Source: Candidatus Acetothermia bacterium
GTDB lineage: Bacteria > Bipolaricaulota > Bipolaricaulia > RBG-16-55-9 > DRXL01
DNA length: 10,233 nt
Reading direction: 5' to 3'
Assembly: GCA_028275205.1 (NCBI GenBank)
Contig: JAPWVB010000038.1
Coordinates: 1-10,233, forward strand
In this document: in pieces, positions 1 through 6,494 of the stretch
Numbering within the stretch: the first letter of the stretch is position 1
Layout of the letters: each line of letters opens with the position of its first letter
The notes under the pieces: model-generated
What the model saw: only the letters and a program-made list of their open reading frames with translations
Databases searched by the model: none
What the model was told of the DNA's origin: nothing
Program-made: the position numbers and the translations under genes

Positions 1-1
1 C

Positions 2-1705
2 TGGACGGATTCCCCTGTATATTCGCTCGACCAGACGGTCTCGGTCTTCGCGCGCTTGCAGGTGGGCGAGGAAGCGATCACCGGGGCGCGGTTTCAGATC
101 GAAGTCCGCACCCCAGGAGATCGCGCTTTTACGATCTCTACTAATAGTCAGTTCTCCGGGGAGCTCAACCTCCAGCCGAACTTCCGATGGGAGGGGTTTC
201 TGTTAAATCTCCCCAGCCGCACCGGCCAAGGATTGCTCGCCCTGAAGGGCCCTTACACGATCATCGGCACGCTCTTCGATCCCCCATCGGGGCGGATCTA
301 TTGCGAGGACCGCAAAGAGTTTGTCATCCAAAGCCCGTGGGGCCAGCAGCCTACGACCAAGACCCTGCTGGTCACCTCGCAGCGCACCGAGTTCACAGAG
401 CCGTTCGTGAGCAAGCTTTCCGCTTGGCTGGAAGCCGCTTTCAAGACCCGCGTCCAGACGATCTATCAAGAGGGGCTCTATCTGGGCTATCGCAAGGGCG
501 ACTACAGAGACTACGACGTGATCGTCTACTATGGGTTGGACTATGGGCAGCCGCCGCCCTTGGATTTTATAGACGACATCATCAATGGCGAAGGGATCTC
601 CCAAAAGCGCGTCGTCTGGATCGGGTATCACCTAGACCGTCTGGGAGAAGCCCAAAAGAGTTTGGGCTTTCAGTTTGCTGCGCAGATCAGCGATACCCAG
701 GAGACTCCGCTCTTCTATACGTACTCCAACACGAGCTATGTGCTCGCAGCGACCGAGCGGATCTTCGTCGAGGTCGCCAACGGAGATGCGGCGAAGGTCC
801 ACGCCACCGTCGGCGGCCGACCGATCATCGTCAGCTCCAATCGCCGAGCCTTCTATTATGTGGGGTTTCACCCCACGGCGAGTCTGCGCCCCTTCGGAGC
901 GCACTTGGTCTTTCTTGATATCTTGAGCGAAGTCTACGGGATCACTCGCGGCAAGGTCGCGCTCGTGCGCCTCGAAGATATTCACCCCCGAAGCAGCATC
1001 TCGGCGCTGCTCAGCGTCACGGACTATCTCAAGGGCGAAAAAGTTCCGTTTACGCTCGCGCTGATCCCGTTCTATGTGGACGGCGCCGACCGCACGAGCA
1101 TCACTCAAGAATCAGCATTGAGAACGGCCGTCAAGCAAGCCCTGCTCAACGGGGGCGAGCTTGTCGTCCACGGGGCGACCCATCAGTTCGACGGCAAGAC
1201 TGCCGAAGACTGGGAGTTCTGGGACGAAAAGGCCAATCAGCCCATCGGCGGGGCGGAGTACGCCGAACAACGGGTGAAAATGGCCCTGGCGGAGATTCAG
1301 AAAGCGGGCTTAGCTCCGCACGTCATCGGTTGGGAGACCCCGCACTATAAAGCCGGCGACGCCCATTACGCCGTCTTCGAGAAGTACTTTGGGTTTCTCT
1401 TTGAGGCGCATCGTCAGTTCGATCTGGCGCTCGTCCCCTACGTCGTGGAGACGTCTCAGAGCGTCTACATCGGGACGCCGCTAGAGTTCGTCCAGAACGA
1501 GAGCGACATCTCGAGGATCATCTTCCAATCGGAAAAGTTGGCCGGGTTGAAGTACGGCGCGATCGCGGCGTTCTTCTATCACCCCTTCTTGGGGGTAGAC
1601 CGCCTGCGAGCGATCATCACGGCGCTCAAGCAGCAGGGCTGGCAGTTCCAGCTCGCGTCGAGCCTCATCGGCCCGATCCGCGTCCAGTTCCCCACTAGAC
1701 CATAA
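2..1705 (+). CDS. DUF2334 polysaccharide-deacetylase-like protein, 5' end outside the window
   Basis: The frame is open to the left edge, so the true start lies upstream; the TTG at 56 is only the first in-frame start-like codon. Residues are counted from that TTG. The first ~95 residues look like a beta-rich Ig-like domain. Residues ~100-210 form an alpha/beta segment ending in a YDVIVYYG-type strand. From ~298 a NodB-like DUF2334 barrel begins with VRLED (D308), then HGATH (H372 and H376, the usual D-H-H metal triad), GWETPHY (425-431) and FYHP (507-510). DUF2334 proteins are related to metal-dependent carbohydrate deacetylases, so deacetylation of a nascent or exported polysaccharide is inferred, not shown. 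A signal peptide or membrane anchor would lie upstream, out of sight. The stop TAA shares its last A with the ATG of the following glycosyltransferase (TAATG), implying translational coupling and a shared pathway. Bacillus subtilis ydaL-ydaM is a comparable pairing. Confidence 0.85.
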   Translation, partial: WTDSPVYSLDQTVSVFARLQVGEEAITGARFQIEVRTPGDRAFTISTNSQFSGELNLQPNFRWEGFLLNLPSRTGQGLLALKGPYTIIGTLFDPPSGRIYCEDRKEFVIQSPWGQQPTTKTLLVTSQRTEFTEPFVSKLSAWLEAAFKTRVQTIYQEGLYLGYRKGDYRDYDVIVYYGLDYGQPPPLDFIDDIINGEGISQKRVVWIGYHLDRLGEAQKSLGFQFAAQISDTQETPLFYTYSNTSYVLAATERIFVEVANGDAAKVHATVGGRPIIVSSNRRAFYYVGFHPTASLRPFGAHLVFLDILSEVYGITRGKVALVRLEDIHPRSSISALLSVTDYLKGEKVPFTLALIPFYVDGADRTSITQESALRTAVKQALLNGGELVVHGATHQFDGKTAEDWEFWDEKANQPIGGAEYAEQRVKMALAEIQKAGLAPHVIGWETPHYKAGDAHYAVFEKYFGFLFEAHRQFDLALVPYVVETSQSVYIGTPLEFVQNESDISRIIFQSEKLAGLKYGAIAAFFYHPFLGVDRLRAIITALKQQGWQFQLASSLIGPIRVQFPTRP

Positions 1706-2997
1706 TGGAAATCTACACAGACGCCCTGACGATCTTCTTCTTCGCGTACTGCCTGCTCTATAACGCGTTGCTCTTCTTCTACGTGATCGTGCGCCACCAG
1801 GCTTCGCCAGGCTCCGCCTGGTCCGTACACCGTGCCGCCGAAGGCGGCACGACGAACAGTCCAGACGAAGTCTGGTGGCCTATCGTGACCCTGATGATCC
1901 CTGCGCTCAACGAGGGTAAAGTCTTATACAAGACCGTCGAAAATATCTTTGAGCAGTACTATCCCGGCACTCTCGAAGTCTTGATCATTGACGACGGCAG
2001 CGACGACAACACCCCGCAAGTGACGGCGCAGATCCAGCAAGAGTTTCCCGACGTCTACGTCTTGCGGCGCGAGCGTCCCCACGCCCGCCAGGGCAAGGGC
2101 GCGGCGCTCAACGCTGGGTTAAAGTTTTTGTTTGAAAAATTTCCCGATCGTCCCAAAGAAGACTGGGTGATCGGGGTCTTCGACGCCGACGGCCGGGTCG
2201 GAGAGATAGACTTCTTTGAGCAAGTGGGGTTGGCGTTTTGTGACCCGACGGTGAACGCTCTGCAGTGCGGGGTGCGCATCCGCAATCGCCACAAGCTCCT
2301 CCCATTGCTGCAAGATGTCGAGTTCGTCGCGTTCTCGTGGATCGTGCAGTGGGTGCGCGACAAGACCTCAGGGGCGGTTGCCCTGGGGGGCAACGGGCAG
2401 TTCATCCGTGCGGACTGCTTAGAGATCTTGCAGCCCCAGGGGCCGTGGCTCCCCACGGCGCTCACCGAAGATTTGGAGATCAGCGTGCGCATCCATGAGC
2501 TTCCCGGTCGGATTCGCTTCCTCGACCGCCACGTCTCCCAAGAGGGGGTTGAGACCCTGCGGGCGCTCCTGAAGCAGCGTCACCGCTGGGCCTGGGGGAC
2601 GTTGCAGGTCTTTGCGATGTACGTCGCGAGCGGGAGGCTGTGGCGCTCGCCCATGCCATTGCTGAAGAAGCTCGATCTGCACTATTATCTGACGTTCTGG
2701 ATCGTGCCGTTTCTCGTGCTGGGGTCGTGGGGGCTGGCGCTGCTCAGTCTTTTGGGGTATGTGCGGGTGAGCAGTCACTTTGAGGGCTGGCTCTTGTGGG
2801 CGAACTCGTTCAGTTTTTGGCCGACGATGGCCCTGGCGCTCTCGAAGACAGACACACCGCGCTTGTCTATCCCCAAGTTAGTGCTCTTGGGGACGCTCTA
2901 TTCGTACCATTGGATTCCGTTGTTGGTGTGGGCGTGGCTCGATATATTCCGCCAGAAGAAGCCCCACTGGCTCAAGACGCAACGGATCTATTCTTAG
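1705..2997 (+). CDS. GT2 family membrane glycosyltransferase (cellulose/hyaluronan synthase-like)
   Basis: 430 residues. One N-terminal membrane segment (~8-29) precedes a cytosolic GT-A domain (~58-300) with the processive GT2 motifs: IIDDGSDD (D96/D97, nucleotide binding), the metal-binding DAD (D160, D162), TED (254-256, probable catalytic base D256) and QRHRW (291-295, polymer-holding motif). Three further hydrophobic segments follow (~326-350, ~360-380, ~392-412). This is the layout of polymerases that build a beta-linked polysaccharide from UDP-sugars and extrude it through the membrane; the sugar cannot be read from the sequence. There is no PilZ domain, so no direct c-di-GMP control is visible. 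The start ATG overlaps the stop of the upstream DUF2334 gene by one base. Residues ~30-58, between the first membrane helix and the GT domain, are encoded by a palindrome-rich stretch that looks inserted (1793-1879). The gene ends in a convergent hairpin region facing a secreted glycosidase. Confidence 0.92.
   Translation: MEIYTDALTIFFFAYCLLYNALLFFYVIVRHQASPGSAWSVHRAAEGGTTNSPDEVWWPIVTLMIPALNEGKVLYKTVENIFEQYYPGTLEVLIIDDGSDDNTPQVTAQIQQEFPDVYVLRRERPHARQGKGAALNAGLKFLFEKFPDRPKEDWVIGVFDADGRVGEIDFFEQVGLAFCDPTVNALQCGVRIRNRHKLLPLLQDVEFVAFSWIVQWVRDKTSGAVALGGNGQFIRADCLEILQPQGPWLPTALTEDLEISVRIHELPGRIRFLDRHVSQEGVETLRALLKQRHRWAWGTLQVFAMYVASGRLWRSPMPLLKKLDLHYYLTFWIVPFLVLGSWGLALLSLLGYVRVSSHFEGWLLWANSFSFWPTMALALSKTDTPRLSIPKLVLLGTLYSYHWIPLLVWAWLDIFRQKKPHWLKTQRIYS
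1793..1879. repeat. 87-bp in-frame cluster of nested palindromes inside the GT2 gene
   Basis: The ends are inverted repeats, GCCACCAG (1793-1800) and CTGGTGGC (1872-1879). Inside lie three compact hairpins: CCAGGC-TCC-GCCTGG (1807-1821, with a second CCAGGC at 1797-1802), CGTGCCGCC-GAA-GGCGGCACG (1831-1851) and CCAGAC-GAA-GTCTGG (1861-1875). The span is 29 codons and keeps the reading frame. It encodes a low-complexity, polar linker between the first membrane helix and the GT domain, a place where added residues should be tolerated. It resembles palindromic elements known to insert in frame in protein genes (for example the Rickettsia palindromic elements). Mobility is inferred only; no target duplication could be defined. 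Confidence 0.6.
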
Positions 2998-3002
2998 CCC
3001 TT

Positions 3003-3087
3003 ACCTAAACCTCTCCCCTAGCCCCTCCCCGGCACGGGGAGGGGAATTCCCCCTTCCCGTTTCGGGAAGGGGGTCGGGGGGTTAGGT
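3003..3087. repeat. G/C-rich double-hairpin repeat, probable bidirectional terminator
   Basis: Two strong hairpins stand side by side: CCCCTCCCCG-GCA-CGGGGAGGGG (3022-3044, 10 bp) and CCCCCTTCCCG-TTT-CGGGAAGGGGG (3049-3073, 11 bp). Both are enclosed by an imperfect outer stem, ACCTAAACC (3003-3011) with GGTTAGGT (3080-3087). The element fills the gap between the convergent GT2 (stop 2995-2997) and the glycoside hydrolase, whose TAA (3082-3084) lies in its right arm. There is no long U-tract, so intrinsic termination is plausible but not textbook. The design resembles the abundant C/G-rich palindromic repeats of many uncultured bacterial genomes, and a related element occurs at 6441-6494. Confidence 0.7.
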
Positions 3088-4119
3088 CTTACAGTGCCAG
3101 CCAGCGATAACGCTCTCGGCTTGTTTGCCCAAGAGATCATAGCCGACGGCATCGCGTGGCAAGCCCACTTGATGGGTGAAGAGCCCGTAGCCCTCAAACC
3201 ACGCTCGCCCGGAGAAGGCTTCAAAGAACGCACGGTACGCATCGGCTTGCTCTTGCTCGTCTGGGGGAGTGCGGCGGGTGAAATCCCAAGGGAAGATATT
3301 CGTCCCGTCGCGGCTCTGGTAGCCCAGCTCCCAGAAGACGATGGGCTTCTTATATCTTTGGTGCAGGGCCTCTAGGTCGCTCAAGATGTTTTGGCCGTGG
3401 CGGTCGCCCTGCCAGGCGGCGCGCAGTTGGGCTACGGTTGGGGTATAAGTGTTCGTAAGCTCAAAGTACGCGGTGATTCCTACATAGTCGAGCAAAGCCC
3501 AGTGAGTCATATTCAGGACGCTCTGAAATCCGGTGCGGTCGTACCACCAGTTGGCGGAGTAGCTGACTTTCCCAAAAAAGACACTGCGCACCTCGCGGAT
3601 GAGTCGCTCCCACTCGGTGGAGTATCTCTGCATGGAGCTCAACTCGGTGCCGATTAAGAGCACGTCTACGTTGAGGGACTGGGCGAGCTGGGCATAATGC
3701 AGGACGACCTCGCGCCAGCGCGTGAACCATCGGGAGACGTTTGCCGGGGTGATGACCCCCACCCAGGTGCCATCGTCCACGAAGATCGCGGGCAGGAGCA
3801 CGACCTTCAGCCCCACTCTCTGGGCCTCGGTGACCGCACGAGTGAGGGCAGCATCGGGTTGGGTGCGCTGCGGATCAATATGGGGGTCATCGGTCGCGCG
3901 CCCCGTCTGATAGAGATGGATGCGCAGGAGCACATGAGTGGGGCAGAGGCGCTCTTTGAGCGTCTTCAGATCTGTAGGGACGACGGAGCTCGCGTAGCCC
4001 AGGGGGTCTTCGCTGGTGTACCACAAGGCGCGGATGGGCCAGCTTGAGACCTGGGCGCTCGAAGCCCCGCTCAGCAACCCGACGAATACAAGCACCAAAG
4101 CGCTCCAACGGATTATCAT
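3082..4119 (-). CDS. Secreted GH113-like TIM-barrel glycoside hydrolase
   Basis: 345 residues from the chosen ATG (4117-4119). A typical signal peptide follows this start: basic MIIRW, a hydrophobic core, and a likely cut after SGASSA (about residue 22). The longer reading from 4161 would put 14 polar residues in front of it and has no support. The mature part reads as a (beta/alpha)8 barrel of the GH113 / cellulase-superfamily type: LRIHLY, LLPAIFVDDGTW, LLIGTELSS (probable acid/base E159), YSANWWYD, DYVGITAYFEL and VFWELGYQSRDGT (probable nucleophile E264), then a C-terminal WFEGYGLF...GKQAE segment common in this group. GH113 members include beta-mannanases, but substrate is not predictable here. 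It points at the deacetylase/synthase pair, so trimming or releasing the exopolysaccharide made by its neighbours is an attractive inference; scavenging of external mannan-like glycans is the alternative. The stop lies in the G/C-rich repeat. Confidence 0.8.
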   Translation of the reverse strand: MIIRWSALVLVFVGLLSGASSAQVSSWPIRALWYTSEDPLGYASSVVPTDLKTLKERLCPTHVLLRIHLYQTGRATDDPHIDPQRTQPDAALTRAVTEAQRVGLKVVLLPAIFVDDGTWVGVITPANVSRWFTRWREVVLHYAQLAQSLNVDVLLIGTELSSMQRYSTEWERLIREVRSVFFGKVSYSANWWYDRTGFQSVLNMTHWALLDYVGITAYFELTNTYTPTVAQLRAAWQGDRHGQNILSDLEALHQRYKKPIVFWELGYQSRDGTNIFPWDFTRRTPPDEQEQADAYRAFFEAFSGRAWFEGYGLFTHQVGLPRDAVGYDLLGKQAESVIAGWHCKT

Positions 4120-4128
4120 AGTGCTCTT

Positions 4129-4157
4129 ACTATACTGAATGTCGGGGGCTTGGTCAA
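4129..4157 (-). promoter_or_regulatory. Sigma70-like promoter of the glycoside hydrolase gene, nearly leaderless
   Basis: Read on the minus strand, TTGACC (4152-4157, 5/6 match to TTGACA) is followed after exactly 17 bases by TATAGT (4129-4134, 5/6 match to TATAAT). Transcription would begin around 4122, only a few bases ahead of the ATG at 4119, so there is little room for a Shine-Dalgarno site in the mRNA. This also argues against the upstream in-frame start at 4161, which lies beyond the -35 box. Confidence 0.6.
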
Positions 4158-4164
4158 TCACGGG

Positions 4165-4193
4165 TAGTCAGATGGTCCACAATCGAGTATATT
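4165..4193 (+). promoter_or_regulatory. Probable promoter of the creatininase-family gene
   Basis: TATATT (4188-4193, 5/6 match to TATAAT) lies 17 bases downstream of TAGTCA (4165-4170, 4/6 match to TTGACA). Transcription would begin near 4200, giving a leader of about 14 bases that carries the Shine-Dalgarno site. The promoter is back to back with the glycoside hydrolase promoter; the two -35 boxes are only 7 bases apart, so the genes may compete for, or share, control. Confidence 0.45.
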
Positions 4194-4201
4194 CGGTGAG
4201 C

Positions 4202-4209
4202 GAAGGAGG
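4202..4209 (+). promoter_or_regulatory. Ribosome-binding site fixing the creatininase-family start
   Basis: GAAGGAGG is a near-perfect Shine-Dalgarno sequence ending 4 bases before ATG 4214. It supports this start over the in-frame ATG at 4139, which has no such site and lies upstream of the predicted promoter. Confidence 0.75.
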
Positions 4210-4213
4210 CTCT

Positions 4214-4978
4214 ATGTTAGAACACGTCTCATGGGTGCAGGCGCGGCAGCTCTTTCACAGTTCTACAGTAGCACTCGTTCCGGTGGGCAGCACGGAGCAG
4301 CACGGCCCGCACCTGCCCTTGGGCACAGACTTCCTCACGGCACAGGCGCTCGCTCTTGCCGTCGCGCGCGAGTTAAAAATTCTCTGCACTCCCGTCATCC
4401 CCGTTGGCGTCTCCGAACATCACCGACAATTCTGGGGGACGCTGTGGGTCTCTCCCGAAACGTTTCGGCGCTTCATGAGAGAGATCGCCGAGAGCGTCGC
4501 CTCGCACGGCGTGCGCCGTATCGTCTTTGTGAACGGGCACGGCGGCAACAATGCTGCTCTGCAAGAGATCTGCCGCGAGCTGCGCGCGAAAGAGATCTTC
4601 GCGGTCGTCTGGGCGTGGTGGCTCGACCCAGAAGTGCAGAAGCTTACAAACGAACTTTTCCGCAGCCGGGGCACGCACGCCGGGGCTATCGAGACTTCTC
4701 TCGTCTTGGCGATTGACCCGAACTTAGTAGATCGCAGCCAGATAGAAGCTGCCGCGCGCGGCGCCTCAGAAATCTATGCGACTAGCAGAGACGGGGCGCA
4801 GCTCCCGCTCGATACGATAGATTTCTCTCAGTCTGGGGCGACGCTCGACCCACGCGAGGCTTCGCAAGAAGCGGGACAGAAGATCTTCCAAAGAGCGAAA
4901 GAGCGTCTCTCGGCTCTCGTTCGATGGCTGGAGCAAGTTTCGGAAGAGGAGCTGAATGCTAAGCCCCATCTGCCGTGA
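4214..4978 (+). CDS. Creatininase-family metal-dependent amidohydrolase
   Basis: 254 residues, a normal length for the family. The start is chosen by the strong Shine-Dalgarno site and because homology begins at LEHVSWVQARQL. The signature GSTEQHGPHLPLGTD (25-39) supplies metal ligands E28, H30 and D39; FVNGHGGN (105-112) gives H109; THAGAIETS (154-162) gives E160. Together these match the binuclear metal site of creatinine amidohydrolases. The family also includes FAPy deformylase-type enzymes and the mycofactocin peptidase MftE, so the natural substrate, a cyclic or linear amide, is unknown. No mycofactocin or creatine-pathway genes are nearby. The gene is preceded by its own divergent promoter and ends with TGA immediately next to the TAA of the convergent nitrilase-superfamily gene, with no spacer or terminator. 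Confidence 0.9.
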   Translation: MLEHVSWVQARQLFHSSTVALVPVGSTEQHGPHLPLGTDFLTAQALALAVARELKILCTPVIPVGVSEHHRQFWGTLWVSPETFRRFMREIAESVASHGVRRIVFVNGHGGNNAALQEICRELRAKEIFAVVWAWWLDPEVQKLTNELFRSRGTHAGAIETSLVLAIDPNLVDRSQIEAAARGASEIYATSRDGAQLPLDTIDFSQSGATLDPREASQEAGQKIFQRAKERLSALVRWLEQVSEEELNAKPHLP

Positions 4979-5770
4979 TTACTCATTCTTGCGCACGACC
5001 CGATCGCCCTCGATCTTCTCGAGAGAGAGACTGTCGGCAAGATAGGGCCAGCGTTTGCGCGCCTCAGTGATCTGAGCAAGATCAATCTCGACGACGAAGA
5101 CGCCCTCAGCGTCGTCGGCTTCCAAGAGCACATCCCCTCGAGGCGAGACGACCATCGAGTGCCCGCTCACGGGACGATCATCGGGGTAGAAAGACTTTGT
5201 GTTATTGGCGAACGCGACGAAGATCGTATTCTCCGCAGCGCGAGCGCACAGCAGCGATCTCCACAGGGCAATGCGATTCTCGGGGATATTCGACGGGTTA
5301 AAGAGCACTGAGATTCCTCGGTGCGCTAACGATCGAATGAGCTCAGGGTAGAAGAGATCAACGCAGATCGCGACGCCGAAGCGCGCGCTCCCTGTGGTGA
5401 AGACGGGCAGGCGCTCGCCTGGCTTCAGAAACGCTCGCTCGCCCACAGCATTGGATGGGAATATCTTCTCGGTGTAGCCCAGCACCGTGCCATCCGGGCC
5501 GATGACGTGCCCCAGCGCGATCGTATGATCTCTACGCTGGACGATGAGACTCCCCGTCAGCAGCGTATAGTGTCCTTGCTGGGCGTAGCTTCCCAAAAGC
5601 GAGAGCATCTGCTCAAGCTCGGCCTCGCTGAACGTGACGACTCCTGCCCAGTTCTCCGGGAGACAGACGATCTCGACGTCGCGAATCTGTTGGAGCAAGC
5701 GCGCGACAGTGTGAATATTCTTCTCTCTGTCGAAGCGATCGCGCGCGGGCTGCACAAGAGCGATCTTCAT
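4979..5770 (-). CDS. Carbon-nitrogen hydrolase (nitrilase superfamily amidase)
   Basis: 263 residues, the usual single-domain size. The Glu-Lys-Cys triad is complete: E39 in CLPEN, K102 in YTEKIFP, and C136 in VAICVDLFYPE. Conserved flanks such as GYTEKIFP, the LFNPSNIPE strand and ARAAENTIFVAFAN also fit. The enzyme is cytosolic (no signal peptide) and should hydrolyse a C-N bond in an amide. Omega-amidase, N-carbamoyl-amidase or a repair role are all possible and the sequence does not choose between them. ATG 5768-5770 follows the yggS stop by only 3 bases, and its GGAAGAG ribosome-binding site lies within the end of yggS, so it is the last gene of a pepA-yggS-amidase operon. Its TAA directly abuts the stop of the convergent creatininase-family gene. 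Confidence 0.9.
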   Translation of the reverse strand: MKIALVQPARDRFDREKNIHTVARLLQQIRDVEIVCLPENWAGVVTFSEAELEQMLSLLGSYAQQGHYTLLTGSLIVQRRDHTIALGHVIGPDGTVLGYTEKIFPSNAVGERAFLKPGERLPVFTTGSARFGVAICVDLFYPELIRSLAHRGISVLFNPSNIPENRIALWRSLLCARAAENTIFVAFANNTKSFYPDDRPVSGHSMVVSPRGDVLLEADDAEGVFVVEIDLAQITEARKRWPYLADSLSLEKIEGDRVVRKNE

Positions 5771-5773
5771 AGT

Positions 5774-6433
5774 TCACTCTTCCGGGCGCTCTCCGAAGAT
5801 CTTCGTGCCGATCCGCACGATGTTCGCGCCCTCTTCCAGAGCGATTTTATACGTATTGCTCATGCCCATCGAGAGGTACTGCATCTCGACGTTGGGGATG
5901 TTCAGAGTTCTGAGATAGTCGAAGAGGCTTTTCGTCTCGCGAAAGTACGGACGAGCCTCTTCGGGGTTCCCAAAGCGCGGGCCCATCGTCATCAACCCCA
6001 CGACCTTCAGATGAGGGAGCGGCGCGACGGTTCTGATGAGGGCTTCGGCGTCTTCGGGGAAGACTCCAGACTTCTGCGGCTCGCGCCCGCTGTTGATCTC
6101 TATCAAGACGGGCATCACTTTATTCATTCGGGCGCAGTGCTTCTCCAGCTCGTGCGCTAAGTGTACGGAGTCGAGCGTCTCGATCATATCGAAGATTGCT
6201 ACGGCTTTCTTGGCTTTGTTTTTCTGTAAGTGCCCGACCATGTGCCACTGGGCGCGGCGCCCGATGACCGCAAAAGCCCTCTCAGCCTCTTGCACATAAT
6301 TCTCCCCGATGATCTGCACTCCAGCTTCAATGGCTTCTAAGATCTCTTGGGGAGAGCGGCCCTTGGCCGCCGCGACCAAGAGCACTCCCGGCGGCAGCTC
6401 CGCTAGGAGCTTCTGCACGTTCTCTCGGATCAT
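5774..6433 (-). CDS. yggS: YggS/PROSC-family pyridoxal-phosphate homeostasis protein
   Basis: 219 residues from ATG 6431-6433. The frame stays open further upstream, but that stretch only translates the G/C-rich repeat (a PSPLAPLSLRGERGWGEG-like run), so it is not part of the protein. Family hallmarks are VAAAKGRSPQEI (PLP-binding lysine K24), IGENYVQEAE (42-51), QWHMVGHLQKNK (62-73), KSGVFPEDA, GLMTMGP (146-152), LSMGMS (187-192) and VRIGTKIFGER (206-216). The protein is a single alanine-racemase-like barrel that carries PLP and buffers its level; it is not known to be an enzyme. The N-terminus is short: the helical lead-in before the first beta strand is about 15 residues shorter than in Escherichia coli YggS, as in compact thermophile versions. 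It is the middle gene of the operon, 61 bases after pepA and 3 bases before the amidase. Confidence 0.93.
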   Translation of the reverse strand: MIRENVQKLLAELPPGVLLVAAAKGRSPQEILEAIEAGVQIIGENYVQEAERAFAVIGRRAQWHMVGHLQKNKAKKAVAIFDMIETLDSVHLAHELEKHCARMNKVMPVLIEINSGREPQKSGVFPEDAEALIRTVAPLPHLKVVGLMTMGPRFGNPEEARPYFRETKSLFDYLRTLNIPNVEMQYLSMGMSNTYKIALEEGANIVRIGTKIFGERPEE

Positions 6434-6440
6434 ATCTGCA

Positions 6441-6494
6441 CCCTCACCCCATCCCCTCTCCCCTCTGAGGGAGAGGGGAGCAAGGGGTGAGGGG
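6441..6494. repeat. G/C-rich two-step palindromic repeat between pepA and yggS
   Basis: The outer arms CCCTCACCCC (6441-6450) and GGGGTGAGGG (6484-6493) pair perfectly over 10 bp. The inner arms CCCCTCTCCC (6453-6462) and GGGAGAGGGG (6469-6478) pair over another 10 bp, around a 6-base loop. The unpaired joints are AT on one side and AGCAA on the other. The element fills the whole gap from the pepA stop (6495-6497) to just upstream of the yggS ribosome-binding region. It is the same general type as 3003-3087. In the mRNA it could shield pepA from 3' decay or tune yggS translation; termination is less likely because there is no U-tract and two more genes follow. Confidence 0.75.

Noticed and set aside
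56..58. TTG at 56 as the true start of the first gene.
   Set aside because: The same frame stays open to the left edge and its upstream codons read like the continuing beta-rich domain (YSLDQTVSVFARL), so the gene simply starts outside the window.
3003..3087. A CRISPR-like or tandem repeat array in the C/G-rich stretch.
   Set aside because: The two hairpins differ in sequence and there is no repeated unit with spacers; this is an inverted-repeat element, not an array.
4139..4213. Extension of the creatininase-family gene to ATG 4139, and of the hydrolase to 4161 on the other strand.
   Set aside because: Both extensions overlap the predicted divergent promoters, and both lack the ribosome-binding site or signal-peptide logic that supports the shorter starts.
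4214..4978. Assignment as MftE and therefore a mycofactocin locus.
   Set aside because: No mycofactocin precursor, radical SAM maturase or glycosyltransferase of that pathway is adjacent; only the general creatininase fold is supported.
5507..6160. A long plus-strand open frame of 217 codons, antisense to the amidase and yggS.
   Set aside because: It crosses two well-supported minus-strand genes with complete catalytic or ligand motifs, its translation resembles no protein family, and it has no ribosome-binding site. It is a GC-driven shadow frame.
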